From Rhodobacterales bacterium UBA5972 (GTDB taxonomy: Bacteria > Pseudomonadota > Alphaproteobacteria > Rhodobacterales > Rhodobacteraceae), in the NCBI GenBank assembly GCA_002430125.1, contig DJBQ01000080.1:1-21905 (forward strand): DNA of 21,905 nt, written 5' to 3'. Under the pieces are notes generated by a model. The model was not told the origin of the DNA. It searched no databases and saw nothing but the letters and a program-made list of their open reading frames with translations. The stretch's first letter is position 1. Each line of letters opens with the position of its first letter. The translations under genes and the position numbers were made by a program. Positions 7,427 through 16,021 of this stretch are shown here, piece by piece.

Positions 7427-8758
7427 CTAGCGATAAGCGTGTAATTGTCCGTTTTGCGACAACACATATAGCACGCCGTTGACAATTGCCGGCTGCGATG
7501 CGGCACCTGACGGAACTGACACCTCGCTGAGCAGTTCGCCTGACGCCGGATCAAAGCTGCGCAAACTCCCGTCGCTTGAGGCAACAATCAGACGCCCACC
7601 TGCCAGAACCGGGCCGTAATGCGCATAGCTGCTGCGATGGGTTTTTTCTTTTTTGTAAAGCGGCAGATCAACCGCCCAAATCGTGTCACCGTTGCGCGCG
7701 TCAAGCCGCACCAATTGGCTGGCGTCCGATACCAGAAACACCGACCCACCTACGGGCCAGACCGGGCTGTATGAGCCTTCATTGGCGGTCCACAGGCGTT
7801 CGCCTGACTGACGGTCAACCGCCACAATCCGCCCGGATTGGTTGGCCGCATAAATCCGATTGCCAGCGATGACCGGATCACTGGAAATGTCGCTGATATT
7901 CGAACGCGCCTGGCCGCGCCGCGAGCCGGATACGGCGACGCTCCAGACCCTGAGGCCGTTGCCGGTGAGTGCCGCGACCATCTCGCCCGAGCTGAACGGC
8001 AATATGACTGTGCGCCCTGCTATGGCCGGGCTCGATCCGCCCATCAGGCCCGCATCCGCTGTCGTGCTTTGCTGCTGCCAATCGACCCTGCCGTTTTTGG
8101 TATTGATCGCCCAGGCGCGGTTGTCGCGTGACACCACATAGACCCGGCCTTTGGAAACCATCGGGGCCGCGGTAACCGGGGCACCCAGTTTTTGCTCCCA
8201 CAAAACACTTCCGTCGGTGGCTCTGAGTGCGGTCAAAACTCCGAACCCGGTTGTGGCGTATATTACACCGCTTTCATAGGCCAAGCCGCCGCCAGACGCT
8301 TCATCGGATTTTTCGATACCTGGCGTCAGACTGCGCTGCCAAACCGGTTTGCCATCGGTCGAATGCGCCATAACCCGGCTTTCGGCATCCAGCGTAAAGA
8401 TCATCCCACCGGAGACAATCGGATCCGAGGTGATGCGATGCTTGCGGTCATTGCCATTGCCGATATTAGCCGACCAGATATGCGTAAGGTTGGCTGCCAG
8501 CGCCAGATTGGGGGCTGCGTGATCGGCACCACTGTTGCGATGAGTCCAATTGGCAAGGTTCTTCGCGGCCGGCAGTTTTATCGGTATCGTGCGATTGATA
8601 ACATCAGCACTTGGCGAGACCCCATTCAGTGTAGGCACAGCCTGATCAAGCGGGGTGCGGATGTCAAATCGTTGGCCGTCAAGAATTTCTTCTTTCTTGG
8701 CACAAGAAATCAGCAATGCCGCAAGAATAGGCAATAAGATGAACCGGTTCAGCTGCAC
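7427..8758 (-). CDS. bamB: Outer-membrane assembly lipoprotein BamB-like (PQQ/beta-propeller repeats)
   Basis: BamB is a lipoprotein of the BAM complex that inserts beta-barrel proteins in the outer membrane. I place the start at GTG 8758, giving 443 residues. It has GAGGGGG eight bases upstream and yields a clean lipoprotein signal peptide ending in the lipobox LISC with Cys19. The residue after the cysteine is Ala, which permits outer-membrane sorting. An upstream in-frame start at 8794 would add 12 polar residues ahead of the signal. The mature part holds repeated beta-propeller blades of the form G.v.al...tG...W, for example GSVLWEQKLG and SGERLWTANEG. The context yfgM-bamB-der supports BamB over other PQQ-repeat proteins. 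Confidence 0.92.
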   Translation of the reverse strand: MQLNRFILLPILAALLISCAKKEEILDGQRFDIRTPLDQAVPTLNGVSPSADVINRTIPIKLPAAKNLANWTHRNSGADHAAPNLALAANLTHIWSANIGNGNDRKHRITSDPIVSGGMIFTLDAESRVMAHSTDGKPVWQRSLTPGIEKSDEASGGGLAYESGVIYATTGFGVLTALRATDGSVLWEQKLGAPVTAAPMVSKGRVYVVSRDNRAWAINTKNGRVDWQQQSTTADAGLMGGSSPAIAGRTVILPFSSGEMVAALTGNGLRVWSVAVSGSRRGQARSNISDISSDPVIAGNRIYAANQSGRIVAVDRQSGERLWTANEGSYSPVWPVGGSVFLVSDASQLVRLDARNGDTIWAVDLPLYKKEKTHRSSYAHYGPVLAGGRLIVASSDGSLRSFDPASGELLSEVSVPSGAASQPAIVNGVLYVLSQNGQLHAYR

Positions 8759-8766
8759 GTGACTTG

Positions 8767-8773
8767 CCCCCTC
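8767..8773 (-). promoter_or_regulatory. Ribosome binding site deciding the bamB GTG start
   Basis: Minus-strand GAGGGGG lies eight bases before GTG 8758. This places the start directly before the signal peptide and excludes the longer frame from 8794. Confidence 0.7.
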
Positions 8774-8806
8774 ATTTCCTCTGCCTTCCACCATTCATCA
8801 GGCGGT

Positions 8807-9487
8807 TCAGCCGTTAGTTGGATCCACAGTTGGCGATTGTGGCACTGTGCCACCCAGTGCCACAATTAACTGTTGCGAGCGTTCAAGCAAGCCCTGTGAT
8901 ACTTCCGGTTCTTCGAGAATGGCCAAAAGCAGGCCTAAAGCTGCATCCGTTTCGCCGAATTCATACAGGGCCAGCGCCTTTTGTTCCATCGCCAACGCCC
9001 GAAACGGGTTTCCCGGCGTCGCCAGTTTGTCCAAAACCGCAAGGCGCGCGGTGCGATCCTGGCTGGCCCCACGCAGCATAACAGCCTTTAATTCAGCCAG
9101 CGATCTGTAGGTTTGCGGCGCATCCGGATTTGCGGCCAAGCCGTCCAGCAGGGCGAGTGCTCCATCGCGGTCACGGGCCTCGGTTTTAGCGGCGGCTTGC
9201 AGCAGATCAAGAAAGGCCTGTGTTTCAGACGTCGGTGCGGCAACCAACGCGATTGCGTCGCTCCGTTTGGCCACATCCTCGGCGGTTAGTGCAGTCATGA
9301 TCGCGTCGCCAAAGCCCTGCGCCGCCTGTATTTCAGTATGCTTGCGCCATTCGTTGTATGACGCGGCACCGACAACCAGCACCACGATAACGCCAGCGAT
9401 CCAGCCGTATTTGCGATAAAGTGCAAATAACTTGTCGCGGCGCACTTCGTCGCTGACTTCTTCAATAAAGCTGTCTGTCTCGCTCAA
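8807..9487 (-). CDS. YfgM-like tetratricopeptide protein (ancillary SecYEG translocon subunit)
   Basis: A 226-residue protein with a cytoplasmic N-terminal stretch, one membrane span at about 28-44 (WIAGVIVVLVVGAASY), and a helical TPR-like periplasmic domain rich in Ala, Leu and Glu. This is the layout of E. coli YfgM (206 residues), which binds SecYEG and periplasmic chaperones. The start is TTG 9487, supported by GGAGGG at 9494-9499 six bases upstream; no better start is available. It precedes bamB by 48 bases, and der follows bamB, reproducing the E. coli gene order. The family call rests on topology, context and the N-terminal sequence; the TPR repeats themselves are degenerate. Confidence 0.82.
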   Translation of the reverse strand: MSETDSFIEEVSDEVRRDKLFALYRKYGWIAGVIVVLVVGAASYNEWRKHTEIQAAQGFGDAIMTALTAEDVAKRSDAIALVAAPTSETQAFLDLLQAAAKTEARDRDGALALLDGLAANPDAPQTYRSLAELKAVMLRGASQDRTARLAVLDKLATPGNPFRALAMEQKALALYEFGETDAALGLLLAILEEPEVSQGLLERSQQLIVALGGTVPQSPTVDPTNG

Positions 9488-9493
9488 GGTGCG

Positions 9494-9499
9494 CCCTCC
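9494..9499 (-). promoter_or_regulatory. Ribosome binding site for the TTG start of the yfgM-like gene
   Basis: Minus-strand GGAGGG with a six-base spacer to TTG 9487. A near-consensus site compensates for the weak start codon and identifies it as the true start. Confidence 0.7.
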
Positions 9500-9580
9500 G
9501 GTCCTGCTTCAAAACTTGCAACCTCATAGCGCGAAGCGGGGCTGATTGCCAAGGCAAAAGCCACCTTTCGGTCGCTGTCG

Positions 9581-11410
9581 TTACGCGGCAACCTCGTCCT
9601 CGTCACCTGCTTGTTGGCGTTGCCACATATGCGCATATCGCCCATCACGTGCCAGCAACACCTCGTGCGTGCCTTGCTCCACGATATGCCCTTGTTCCAA
9701 AACAACAATAACATCACTATCGACGATTGTAGAAAGCCGATGTGCGATGGTTATGACCGTGCGGCCCTGCCCCATCAGTCGTAAACTGTCCTGAATATCC
9801 CGCTCGGTTTCCGTGTCCAAAGCCGAGGTCGCCTCGTCCAGCAACAAGATCGGCGGGTTTTTCAACAAGGTTCTGGCAATCCCGACCCGTTGTTTTTCAC
9901 CGCCCGACAGCTTCAGCCCACGTTCGCCCACAGTTGTTTCATAACCATCCGGCAGACTGACGATGAAATCGTGAATTTTGGCGGCTCTTGCGGCATCAAT
10001 CATTTCCTCGATGCTGGCGTCCGACCTGCCATAAAGAATGTTATATCCGATGGTATCGTTAAACAGCACAGTGTCTTGCGGCACGATACCGATTTTGTCA
10101 TGCAACGAGGTTTGGCTGATCTCGCGCACGTCTTGCCCATCGATCAACAAGGCCCCTTTATTGACATCATAAAACCTGAACAACAGGCGTCCGATCGTCG
10201 ATTTTCCCGAACCCGAAGGCCCGACAATCGCCACTGTTTGTCCGGCTTTAACCGTCAGATCAAACCCGTGCAGAATACCCCGTTCGGCCTCATAGCGGAA
10301 ATCGACATTCTCAAACCTGACTTCACCACCCTCGACTTTCAGAGCAGGCGCGTTCTTAATATCCTTCACCTCGGGTGGCTGTTCCAGCAGATCGAACATC
10401 TGGGCCATATCAATCAAGGATTGCCGTATTTCGCGATAAACCGTGCCAAGAAAATTCAGCGGCATGGTAATCTGGATCATATAGGCGTTGACCATCACGA
10501 AATCGCCCACCGTCAAATCGCCTGCCTGCACGCCGATGGCGGCAAGAACCATAACACCGACCAAACCGGCGGTGATCAGAAACGACTGGCCAAAATTCAG
10601 AAATGCCAGCGAATACGCAGTTTTCAGCGCCGCAGCCTCGTATTGCCGCATGGCATTATCGTACCGCCCGGCTTCGCGCGCTTCGGCATTGAAATATTTG
10701 ACGGTTTCAAAATTCAGCAGGCTGTCGATGGCCTTTTGATTGGCGTCGGTATCCTGGTCGTTCATTTCTTTGCGGATTTTCACCCGCCATTCGGTAACTT
10801 TGAACGTGAACCAGATATAGATCGCAATGGTCACAGCAACGATCGCCAAGTACCAAACATCAAAGACAAAAAACAGAATTCCGGCGATCATCAAAAGTTC
10901 AAGAACCAGTGGCCCAATCGAGAACAGCAAGAAGCGGAGCAAGAAATCTACGCCCTTAACGCCACGTTCGATGATCCGGCTAAGCCCACCGGTCTTGCGC
11001 GTGATGTGATATCGCAATGACAGCGCGTGCATATGCTGAAAGGTTTCAAGCGCCAACCGCCTGAGAGCACGCTGGCCAACCGGAGCGAACACCGCGTCGC
11101 GCAATTGCGCAAATCCGATCGTCATCAATCGCGCCACGCCGTAAGCAACCGTCAGGCCTACAGCACCGGCGATTAACATAAAAACACCAGTTTCAGGTCC
11201 GGCCCCAGGCGCCATAGTGTCAACTGCGCCCTTATAGAAAAACGGCGTTAAAACCGAAATAATTTTAGACAACAGCAGCATGAACAGAGCGGCAGTGACC
11301 CGCCACTTTACCCAAGCTTGATCTTTTGGCCACAAATAGGGGGAAACCTTGCGGATCGTCCGCCAACCACTTTGCGTATTGTCTCTATCTGCGTCGGTTT
11401 GGTCGGTCAT
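9581..11410 (-). CDS. Atm1-type ABC exporter (ABCB7/HMT1 family), fused permease and ATPase
   Basis: A 609-residue half-transporter expected to act as a homodimer in the inner membrane. The membrane domain has six spans within about 37-325. It carries two hallmarks of the Atm1 family: NFETVKYFNAE at 233-243, and the MPLNFLGTVYREIRQS segment at 316-331 that lines the glutathione site. The ATPase has Walker A GPSGSGKS at 397-404, signature LSGGEKQR at 501-508, Walker B ILLLDE at 521-526 and His557. Bacterial Atm1 homologues export glutathione-linked metals or sulfur species, so a role in metal tolerance or iron-sulfur homeostasis is likely. The start is ATG 11410 with AAGGGGG just upstream. The yfgM-like gene follows after 93 bases. 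Confidence 0.93.
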   Translation of the reverse strand: MTDQTDADRDNTQSGWRTIRKVSPYLWPKDQAWVKWRVTAALFMLLLSKIISVLTPFFYKGAVDTMAPGAGPETGVFMLIAGAVGLTVAYGVARLMTIGFAQLRDAVFAPVGQRALRRLALETFQHMHALSLRYHITRKTGGLSRIIERGVKGVDFLLRFLLFSIGPLVLELLMIAGILFFVFDVWYLAIVAVTIAIYIWFTFKVTEWRVKIRKEMNDQDTDANQKAIDSLLNFETVKYFNAEAREAGRYDNAMRQYEAAALKTAYSLAFLNFGQSFLITAGLVGVMVLAAIGVQAGDLTVGDFVMVNAYMIQITMPLNFLGTVYREIRQSLIDMAQMFDLLEQPPEVKDIKNAPALKVEGGEVRFENVDFRYEAERGILHGFDLTVKAGQTVAIVGPSGSGKSTIGRLLFRFYDVNKGALLIDGQDVREISQTSLHDKIGIVPQDTVLFNDTIGYNILYGRSDASIEEMIDAARAAKIHDFIVSLPDGYETTVGERGLKLSGGEKQRVGIARTLLKNPPILLLDEATSALDTETERDIQDSLRLMGQGRTVITIAHRLSTIVDSDVIVVLEQGHIVEQGTHEVLLARDGRYAHMWQRQQAGDEDEVAA

Positions 11411-11533
11411 GCATCCCCCTTGAATTCGAATACATAGGGGGCCGGTTTGCGACTGACCAGAGCCGAATGAAGATTTATTCGCAACTGAAATACTTGTGGC
11501 AGGCGATCCCCAAGCCCAACCATTGACCGTTAT

Positions 11534-13042
11534 TTAGTCAGGAATAGTGAAAATTTGGCCGGGGAAAATCAGGTTCGGATCTTTGATAGCCTTGCGATTG
11601 GCCTTAAAAATTTGCACGTATAACCGCCCGTCGCCATAGTTGGCCTTGGCCAAGGCCCACAAAGTCGCGCCCGGTTGAATTGTGACCTTTTCGATGGCCT
11701 TCGGTTGAACCACAGGTTCGGTTGTTGAGGCAGGTGTCGCGCTGGCAACCGTTGCGATGGCGCTGGCATCTTCCTTTTTGAACGGCGTTTCAACCCGCGA
11801 GGTCACACGACCCAGCCCATCAAGTTCATCAACCCGCAACCTATAGGTGCCGGGGCTAACTTCGGGCAGCGACAGTTTCCAGAACCCATCAGCACCAACC
11901 GCTTGGGTTTTCACCGGAAGATCATCAACATAAATCCGAATATGCCGTTCAGCCTTACCGCGCCCACTGAGTTCCACTTCGCCATCTGCATCATAGGCGA
12001 TCAAATCAAGGGACACGTTATCCATAACGTCTGGTGCTTCGGGCGTTGGTGCCTGAACCAGTTTCACCCCATCTTTTGTGGCGATAACAACGACCGGACG
12101 CTGATCCACCACTGGCGTGGTTTGCGGCTCAGCCTTGGCTTCAGCGGCTTCAACACTCGTCGCTCCTTCCGATGTTGCCTGCTCAGTTGTTTCCTGTGAT
12201 TGGGCTTTAGCTTGGGCGGAACTTGCTGCCGGCAATTCCTGCGCAACCGATGCTTCAGCGGCAGCCTTAGTCGGGGAATTTACAGCAAGGGCTTCGTCCG
12301 TTGTTGGTGTAGCCACGGGAGCTTGTACGACTTTTCCTGTGATCACCGCGGGCTCGGGTGCCGGCAAAACGGCAGGTTCCACAGCAGGATTTGTTTTAGC
12401 CGCCGCAACCGCTTCCGGTGCCATCACAAACACCCGATCTTCCGACGCGATTTCTTGTCCGGTGACATCGCGCGCGACCAAAGTCAGGGTCTGCGGTTCG
12501 GATGACGGGGCCAGATCAAGCAGCGCTACAAACCCGCCCTGCCCGTCTGCCTTGACCGTTGCGATCACTTTCCCGTCCAGCACAATGTCAACCTCGGCCG
12601 CTGGGGCAGATTTGCCGGCGACAACGGTGGACCCGGCTTTATCCACCCGAACCAGATCAAATGTTGGCGCTTTTATCGGCGCAACAGCAGGTGTTGCTGT
12701 CACAATCACCGTATCCGGTGCAGATGCTCCGGCGTCAGTCGAGGCCGCATCCGGCTGAATTGAGGCGACAACCGATTTTTTGGCCGCCGACGCATCCCCA
12801 CCTTCAACGTTTGCGGCAGCAGTTTCGCTGGGTTTATCAGTTGCTTCGCTGGTCGCCGCAGGGATCTTAACACTTGTTGCCGGGTCGCCGGTTAGTGGTT
12901 TGGAAACCTCTGTTTTCACAGGATCTGGTGGACTGGTATCGGTGCGCGAAATGACAATTCCCGCCAAGACAGCCACAACTAATATGGCCGCACCACCGAC
13001 CACCAAGCCGATGTTTTGCGAGATAGCACTGCCTGTCGCCAT
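11534..13042 (-). CDS. LysM-domain envelope protein with two Ig-like modules
   Basis: A 502-residue membrane-anchored protein. Residues 11-31 form one hydrophobic span, after which the chain should be periplasmic. Two low-complexity regions rich in Ala, Pro, Thr, Val and Glu (about 36-125 and 210-312) alternate with two Ig-like modules, about 126-208 and 341-421, both with the G.A.....v.vdg form. A LysM domain at about 452-501 (PGATLWALAKANYGDGRLYVQIFKAN...IFPGQIFTIP) closes the protein and would bind peptidoglycan. Similar anchored LysM proteins occur in Rhodobacteraceae, but I know no defined function. It is divergent from the LOG-family gene. GGTGG lies a few bases before ATG 13042. Confidence 0.88.
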   Translation of the reverse strand: MATGSAISQNIGLVVGGAAILVVAVLAGIVISRTDTSPPDPVKTEVSKPLTGDPATSVKIPAATSEATDKPSETAAANVEGGDASAAKKSVVASIQPDAASTDAGASAPDTVIVTATPAVAPIKAPTFDLVRVDKAGSTVVAGKSAPAAEVDIVLDGKVIATVKADGQGGFVALLDLAPSSEPQTLTLVARDVTGQEIASEDRVFVMAPEAVAAAKTNPAVEPAVLPAPEPAVITGKVVQAPVATPTTDEALAVNSPTKAAAEASVAQELPAASSAQAKAQSQETTEQATSEGATSVEAAEAKAEPQTTPVVDQRPVVVIATKDGVKLVQAPTPEAPDVMDNVSLDLIAYDADGEVELSGRGKAERHIRIYVDDLPVKTQAVGADGFWKLSLPEVSPGTYRLRVDELDGLGRVTSRVETPFKKEDASAIATVASATPASTTEPVVQPKAIEKVTIQPGATLWALAKANYGDGRLYVQIFKANRKAIKDPNLIFPGQIFTIPD

Positions 13043-13143
13043 TCAATCCACCATAATTTATGCGCCAACATGATCGCGCCTTGCCACAGAGATAGCAACT
13101 CCGTAAACACATTTCCATTCCAATTAGACAGTAAGCACCATTG

Positions 13144-13704
13144 ATGTCCGATCATTTCTTCTCAGTCTGTGTGTTCTGCGGTTCAAGGTTCGGCGACGAC
13201 CCGGCATTTGCCGGCGCTGCACGCGAACTTGGTACAGTTTTGGCCGCTAAAGGCTGGCGACTGGTTTATGGCGCCGGCGATGTTGGCCTGATGGGCGAAA
13301 CCGCGCGCGCCACGCAAGCCGCCGGCGGCAGGACCTTTGGCGTGATTCCGGTTCATTTGCTATCGCGTGAAGTCGGAAAACGCGATCTGACGCAATTTGT
13401 GATCACAGAAAACATGCACGAGCGTAAGAAAGTCATGTTCATGAACGCCAACGCGATTGTCACGCTTCCGGGTGGCGCGGGGTCTCTTGACGAGTTGTTC
13501 GAAGTCATGACATGGCGGCAGTTGGGCCTGCACACCAAACCAATTTATCTTTTGAACATAAATGGTTATTGGGATAAGCTAATAGATCTGATCGATCATA
13601 TGATTGACCGGGGCTTTGCCGATGCCAGCTTTCGCAGCTATATGAAAGTTGTGAATTCGATTACAGACCTAACTGATTTATTGCGCAACGACGCGGCGCA
13701 ATAA
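13144..13704 (+). CDS. LOG-family protein (TIGR00730; putative nucleotide 5'-monophosphate phosphoribohydrolase)
   Basis: A 186-residue Rossmann-like protein. I use ATG 13144; a TTG directly before it is also in frame. LOG proteins remove ribose-5-phosphate from cytokinin nucleotides or related AMP derivatives. The motif PGGAGSLDE at 109-117 corresponds to PGGxGTxxE, with Ser in place of Thr. MHERK at 91-95 supplies the conserved arginine, and VYGAGDVGLMG at 41-51 is the nucleotide loop with Ala for the usual second Gly. The protein lacks a signal peptide and is cytoplasmic. Its substrate in this organism is unknown. It is divergent from the LysM gene across about 100 bases and convergent with sodB. 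Confidence 0.9.
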   Translation: MSDHFFSVCVFCGSRFGDDPAFAGAARELGTVLAAKGWRLVYGAGDVGLMGETARATQAAGGRTFGVIPVHLLSREVGKRDLTQFVITENMHERKKVMFMNANAIVTLPGGAGSLDELFEVMTWRQLGLHTKPIYLLNINGYWDKLIDLIDHMIDRGFADASFRSYMKVVNSITDLTDLLRNDAAQ

Positions 13705-13754
13705 GTCCAAGCCGTCAGCGAATAAAACGGCACGCAGATCACAGCACCAACACC

Positions 13755-13767
13755 GCCCCGTAGGGGC
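13755..13767 (+). terminator. Small GC hairpin after the LOG-family gene
   Basis: GCCCC (13755-13759) pairs with GGGGC (13763-13767) around a three-base loop and is followed by TTAAAA. The stem is only five base pairs, so this is a weak candidate terminator for the plus strand, standing next to a stronger hairpin. Confidence 0.35.
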
Positions 13768-13778
13768 TTAAAAGGAAT

Positions 13779-13801
13779 AACCGCCCCTTTTGGGGGCGGT
13801 T
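13779..13801 (-). terminator. Rho-independent terminator for sodB, possibly bidirectional
   Basis: A perfect 9-bp stem (13779-13787 with 13793-13801; AACCGCCCC and GGGGCGGTT) has a 5-base loop. Reading the minus strand, the stem is followed by the T-rich TTATTCCTTTT, as expected for termination of sodB, which stops at 13833. In the plus direction the following sequence is poor in T, so termination of the LOG-family gene would be weaker. Confidence 0.75.
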
Positions 13802-13832
13802 GCAATTTGCTTGGTTTACGAAACGATCGACT

Positions 13833-14435
13833 TTACGATAACCGAGACGCCACATTCTCCCAATTCACTAGGTTCTCAAGAAAGTTTGAGATATAGACCG
13901 GGCGTTTGTTGCGGAAATCAATGTAATAGGAATGCTCCCAAACATCGCACCCCAAAAGCGCAGTTTGACCAAAGCACAGCGGATTAACCCCGTTTTCAGT
14001 CTTGGTTATTTTCAGCGCGCCATCCTTGTCAACGACCAGCCAACACCAGCCTGACCCAAACTGACTAGCACCCGCTGCGCCAAAATCGGCCTTAAACTGC
14101 GCAACCGAGCCAAATGCATCAACGATACGGCTTTCCAAAGCGCCGGGCATTGTGCGCCCTTTGGGGCCCATCATTTCCCAGAATTGGTTGTGGTTCCACA
14201 ACTGGCTGATATTGTTGAAAATCCCGTTCTGCGCAACAGACGTCGCATTATACGTGCCGGTGATGATCTGTTCCATCGATTTACCGGCCCATTCAGTGCC
14301 GTCAATCAGCTTGTTGCCGTTATCGACATAGGCTTTGTGATGCAGATCGTGGTGGAATTCCAGGGTTTCCTTTGACATGCCGCCAGCGGCCAACGCGTCA
14401 TGTGCATAAGGAAGATCGGGAAGTGAAAAAGCCAT
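13833..14435 (-). CDS. sodB: Superoxide dismutase, Fe-type
   Basis: A 200-residue Fe/Mn-family superoxide dismutase, converting superoxide to hydrogen peroxide and oxygen. The four metal ligands are His28 (EFHHDLHH), His82 (WNHNQFW), Asp164 and His168 (DVWEHSYY). Gln78, four residues before His82, sits where Fe-type enzymes carry their active-site glutamine, and the Mn-type glutamine of the C-terminal half is not seen, so iron is the more likely metal. There is no signal peptide, so it is cytoplasmic. GAGGG lies seven bases before ATG 14435. A TATACT hexamer on the minus strand (14485-14490) could be a -10 box, but no good -35 partner is visible. Confidence 0.96.
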   Translation of the reverse strand: MAFSLPDLPYAHDALAAGGMSKETLEFHHDLHHKAYVDNGNKLIDGTEWAGKSMEQIITGTYNATSVAQNGIFNNISQLWNHNQFWEMMGPKGRTMPGALESRIVDAFGSVAQFKADFGAAGASQFGSGWCWLVVDKDGALKITKTENGVNPLCFGQTALLGCDVWEHSYYIDFRNKRPVYISNFLENLVNWENVASRLS

Positions 14436-14531
14436 GTTGTGCCCTCATTAATTTGTTCAAAGGCCAGAACCGGCCATCGGGTGCAGTATATACCCGACCC
14501 AAACCCTAAGGAAAGGCTGAACCCGCCAGCC

Positions 14532-15368
14532 CTAGGATTTTATACTGAATTGTCCATAGATGACGGCGCAGAACACCAACGACCCGCCAATGACTGTGGC
14601 GATTGCTGGCAACTCGGCCAAGACCAGCCACGCCAAGAGCGGAGCAAGTGGTGTTTCCAAAACACTTAACAGCGCAGTTTGTCCTGCCGATATCCGCTTT
14701 GCCCCTTCGGCCAGCGTGATCAAGGCGATCGTGAATACCAGTCCGAACACTGCGAGGATGGGCAGTTCATCCGGGTCGATGCCAAACGGTTGACCCAGAA
14801 TCATGGCTGGTGCGAGCAATATGACCGACGACAGCATCGCGGGTCCGGCGGCTGGTGTCGCAGGAAAAACCCGGTACAGCACAATCACGCTGGCCATTCC
14901 AAAGGTCATTACCAGCGCCAGCATATCGCCGGTGAAATTCAGCTGCCCCAAGCTGCCAAAAACGATGATAGCGACGCCGATAAACGCCAATCCAATCCCG
15001 ACAATTGCCGCGCGGCTTAACCTTTCGCCAACAAAGGCAAACGCAAGAATTGCCGCGATCATCGGCGTCGCCGCATAGATCAGCGTCACATTAGCAATAG
15101 TTGTCAGCTTAAAGGCCGGTACAAAAGCCGAAGTCGCAACCGCCCCCACAAACGCGACCAGCAAACCGCCTTTGCCCATATTGAAGATTTCGCGCTTTAT
15201 CCGACCACGCGCCAACACATAGATAAACGAAAATGCCACCGCAAAGACGCCGCGCCAGAAAATCACTTCCCACGATCCTGCGGAAACTGATTTGATAAAA
15301 AGACCAACTGTTGAAAACACCAAGGCCGAGATTGTCACCAAGAGAATGCCCAATATACGCTCTGACAT
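14532..15368 (-). CDS. EamA/DMT-family transporter
   Basis: A 278-residue inner-membrane protein with ten hydrophobic spans arranged as two EamA repeats, about 6-137 and 149-273. Each repeat ends with the family's P-x-x-A-x-x-a-x-x-x-x-E pattern: TPMIAAILAFAFVGE at 101-115 and TPLAPLLAWLVLAE at 239-252. DMT carriers export or import small metabolites such as amino acids; the substrate here cannot be told. The start ATG 15368 has AAGGA nine bases upstream. It lies 96 bases before sodB on the same strand and is divergent from the DUF1330 gene. Confidence 0.9.
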   Translation of the reverse strand: MSERILGILLVTISALVFSTVGLFIKSVSAGSWEVIFWRGVFAVAFSFIYVLARGRIKREIFNMGKGGLLVAFVGAVATSAFVPAFKLTTIANVTLIYAATPMIAAILAFAFVGERLSRAAIVGIGLAFIGVAIIVFGSLGQLNFTGDMLALVMTFGMASVIVLYRVFPATPAAGPAMLSSVILLAPAMILGQPFGIDPDELPILAVFGLVFTIALITLAEGAKRISAGQTALLSVLETPLAPLLAWLVLAELPAIATVIGGSLVFCAVIYGQFSIKS

Positions 15369-15511
15369 ATGTCGCGTCCTTTTCAGTTTCAGCTTGTCCA
15401 GTGGTATTGGCTGACCGCACTATGTCCGCAGCGATTGCCAAGTCCGATATGCAACGCTGCGCCTGACCGTTTCAAGGCAAGATATCTTTGGTGTACAAAT
15501 ATGGAGGCTCC

Positions 15512-15934
15512 ATGCCTGATTACATTAATCCATCCAGTGAAAGCTTTGCGGCGTTTCGCAGCGCAACCCGGTCGGGGCCGATCCATATGCTTAATCTCGT
15601 TAAGCTGCGGGATCAGGCCACTTATGACGATGGAACCAAGGCCACGGGTGCTGTGGCCTACAAGACGTATGGCGAATTATCCGGCCCGATTTTCCGTGCG
15701 TTGGGTGGGCGGATTATCTGGAGTGGCAAGCCCGAGGTGATGCTGATCGGCCCTGACACGGGCGAAGAATGGGATATCGCCTTTATCGCCGAATACCCGG
15801 ATATGGATGCGTTCATCACGATGATGCGCGATCCCGCCTATCAGGCCATCACCCATCACCGTACTGCCGCCGTACAAAACTCGCGGCTGGTGCGCATGGA
15901 GCCGCTTTCACCCGGGGCAGGATTCGGCGCGTAA
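15512..15934 (+). CDS. DUF1330 family protein
   Basis: A 140-residue protein starting at ATG 15512, preceded by GGAGG at 15503-15507. A GTG further upstream (15488) is in frame but lies before this site. The sequence has the dimeric alpha-beta barrel pattern of DUF1330: MLNLVKLR near 26-33, YKTYGELSGPIFRALGG near 50-66, and a closing segment with the AxxHHRTAAVQNSRLVRMEPL pattern. There is no signal peptide or membrane span. Members of this superfamily resemble small monooxygenases or stress proteins, but no activity is assigned. It is transcribed alone, divergent from the EamA gene and convergent with the Mth938-like gene. Confidence 0.85.
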   Translation: MPDYINPSSESFAAFRSATRSGPIHMLNLVKLRDQATYDDGTKATGAVAYKTYGELSGPIFRALGGRIIWSGKPEVMLIGPDTGEEWDIAFIAEYPDMDAFITMMRDPAYQAITHHRTAAVQNSRLVRMEPLSPGAGFGA

Positions 15935-16021
15935 AATCCGGTCTGGAAAACGGCGGAGCATGGTGCGCGAATTCCTTTAAACAATTCGCAATGGAAGGGG
16001 TGCCGCCCATCAGGCGCGGCT

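Noticed and set aside
8192..8737. A 181-codon plus-strand frame opposite bamB
   Set aside because: Antisense to a well-supported lipoprotein gene, with no recognisable family.
9890..11020. A 376-codon plus-strand reading frame opposite the Atm1-like exporter
   Set aside because: It lies wholly antisense to a gene with intact family motifs and resembles no known protein; long antisense frames are common opposite coding sequence of this base composition.
12117..12758. A 213-codon Ala/Thr/Ser-rich plus-strand frame opposite the LysM gene
   Set aside because: It is the mirror of the low-complexity linkers of the LysM protein and has no domain or ribosome binding site support.
14455..14470. GTTC-N8-GAAC upstream of sodB as a possible LexA box
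   Set aside because: The alphaproteobacterial LexA box is a direct repeat GTTC-N7-GTTC; this is inverted with a different spacing, and sodB is not a usual SOS gene.
16002..16020. GCCGC...GCGGC hairpin between the DUF1330 and Mth938-like genes as a terminator
   Set aside because: The stem is only five base pairs, is followed by just TTT on the plus strand, and could be chance.
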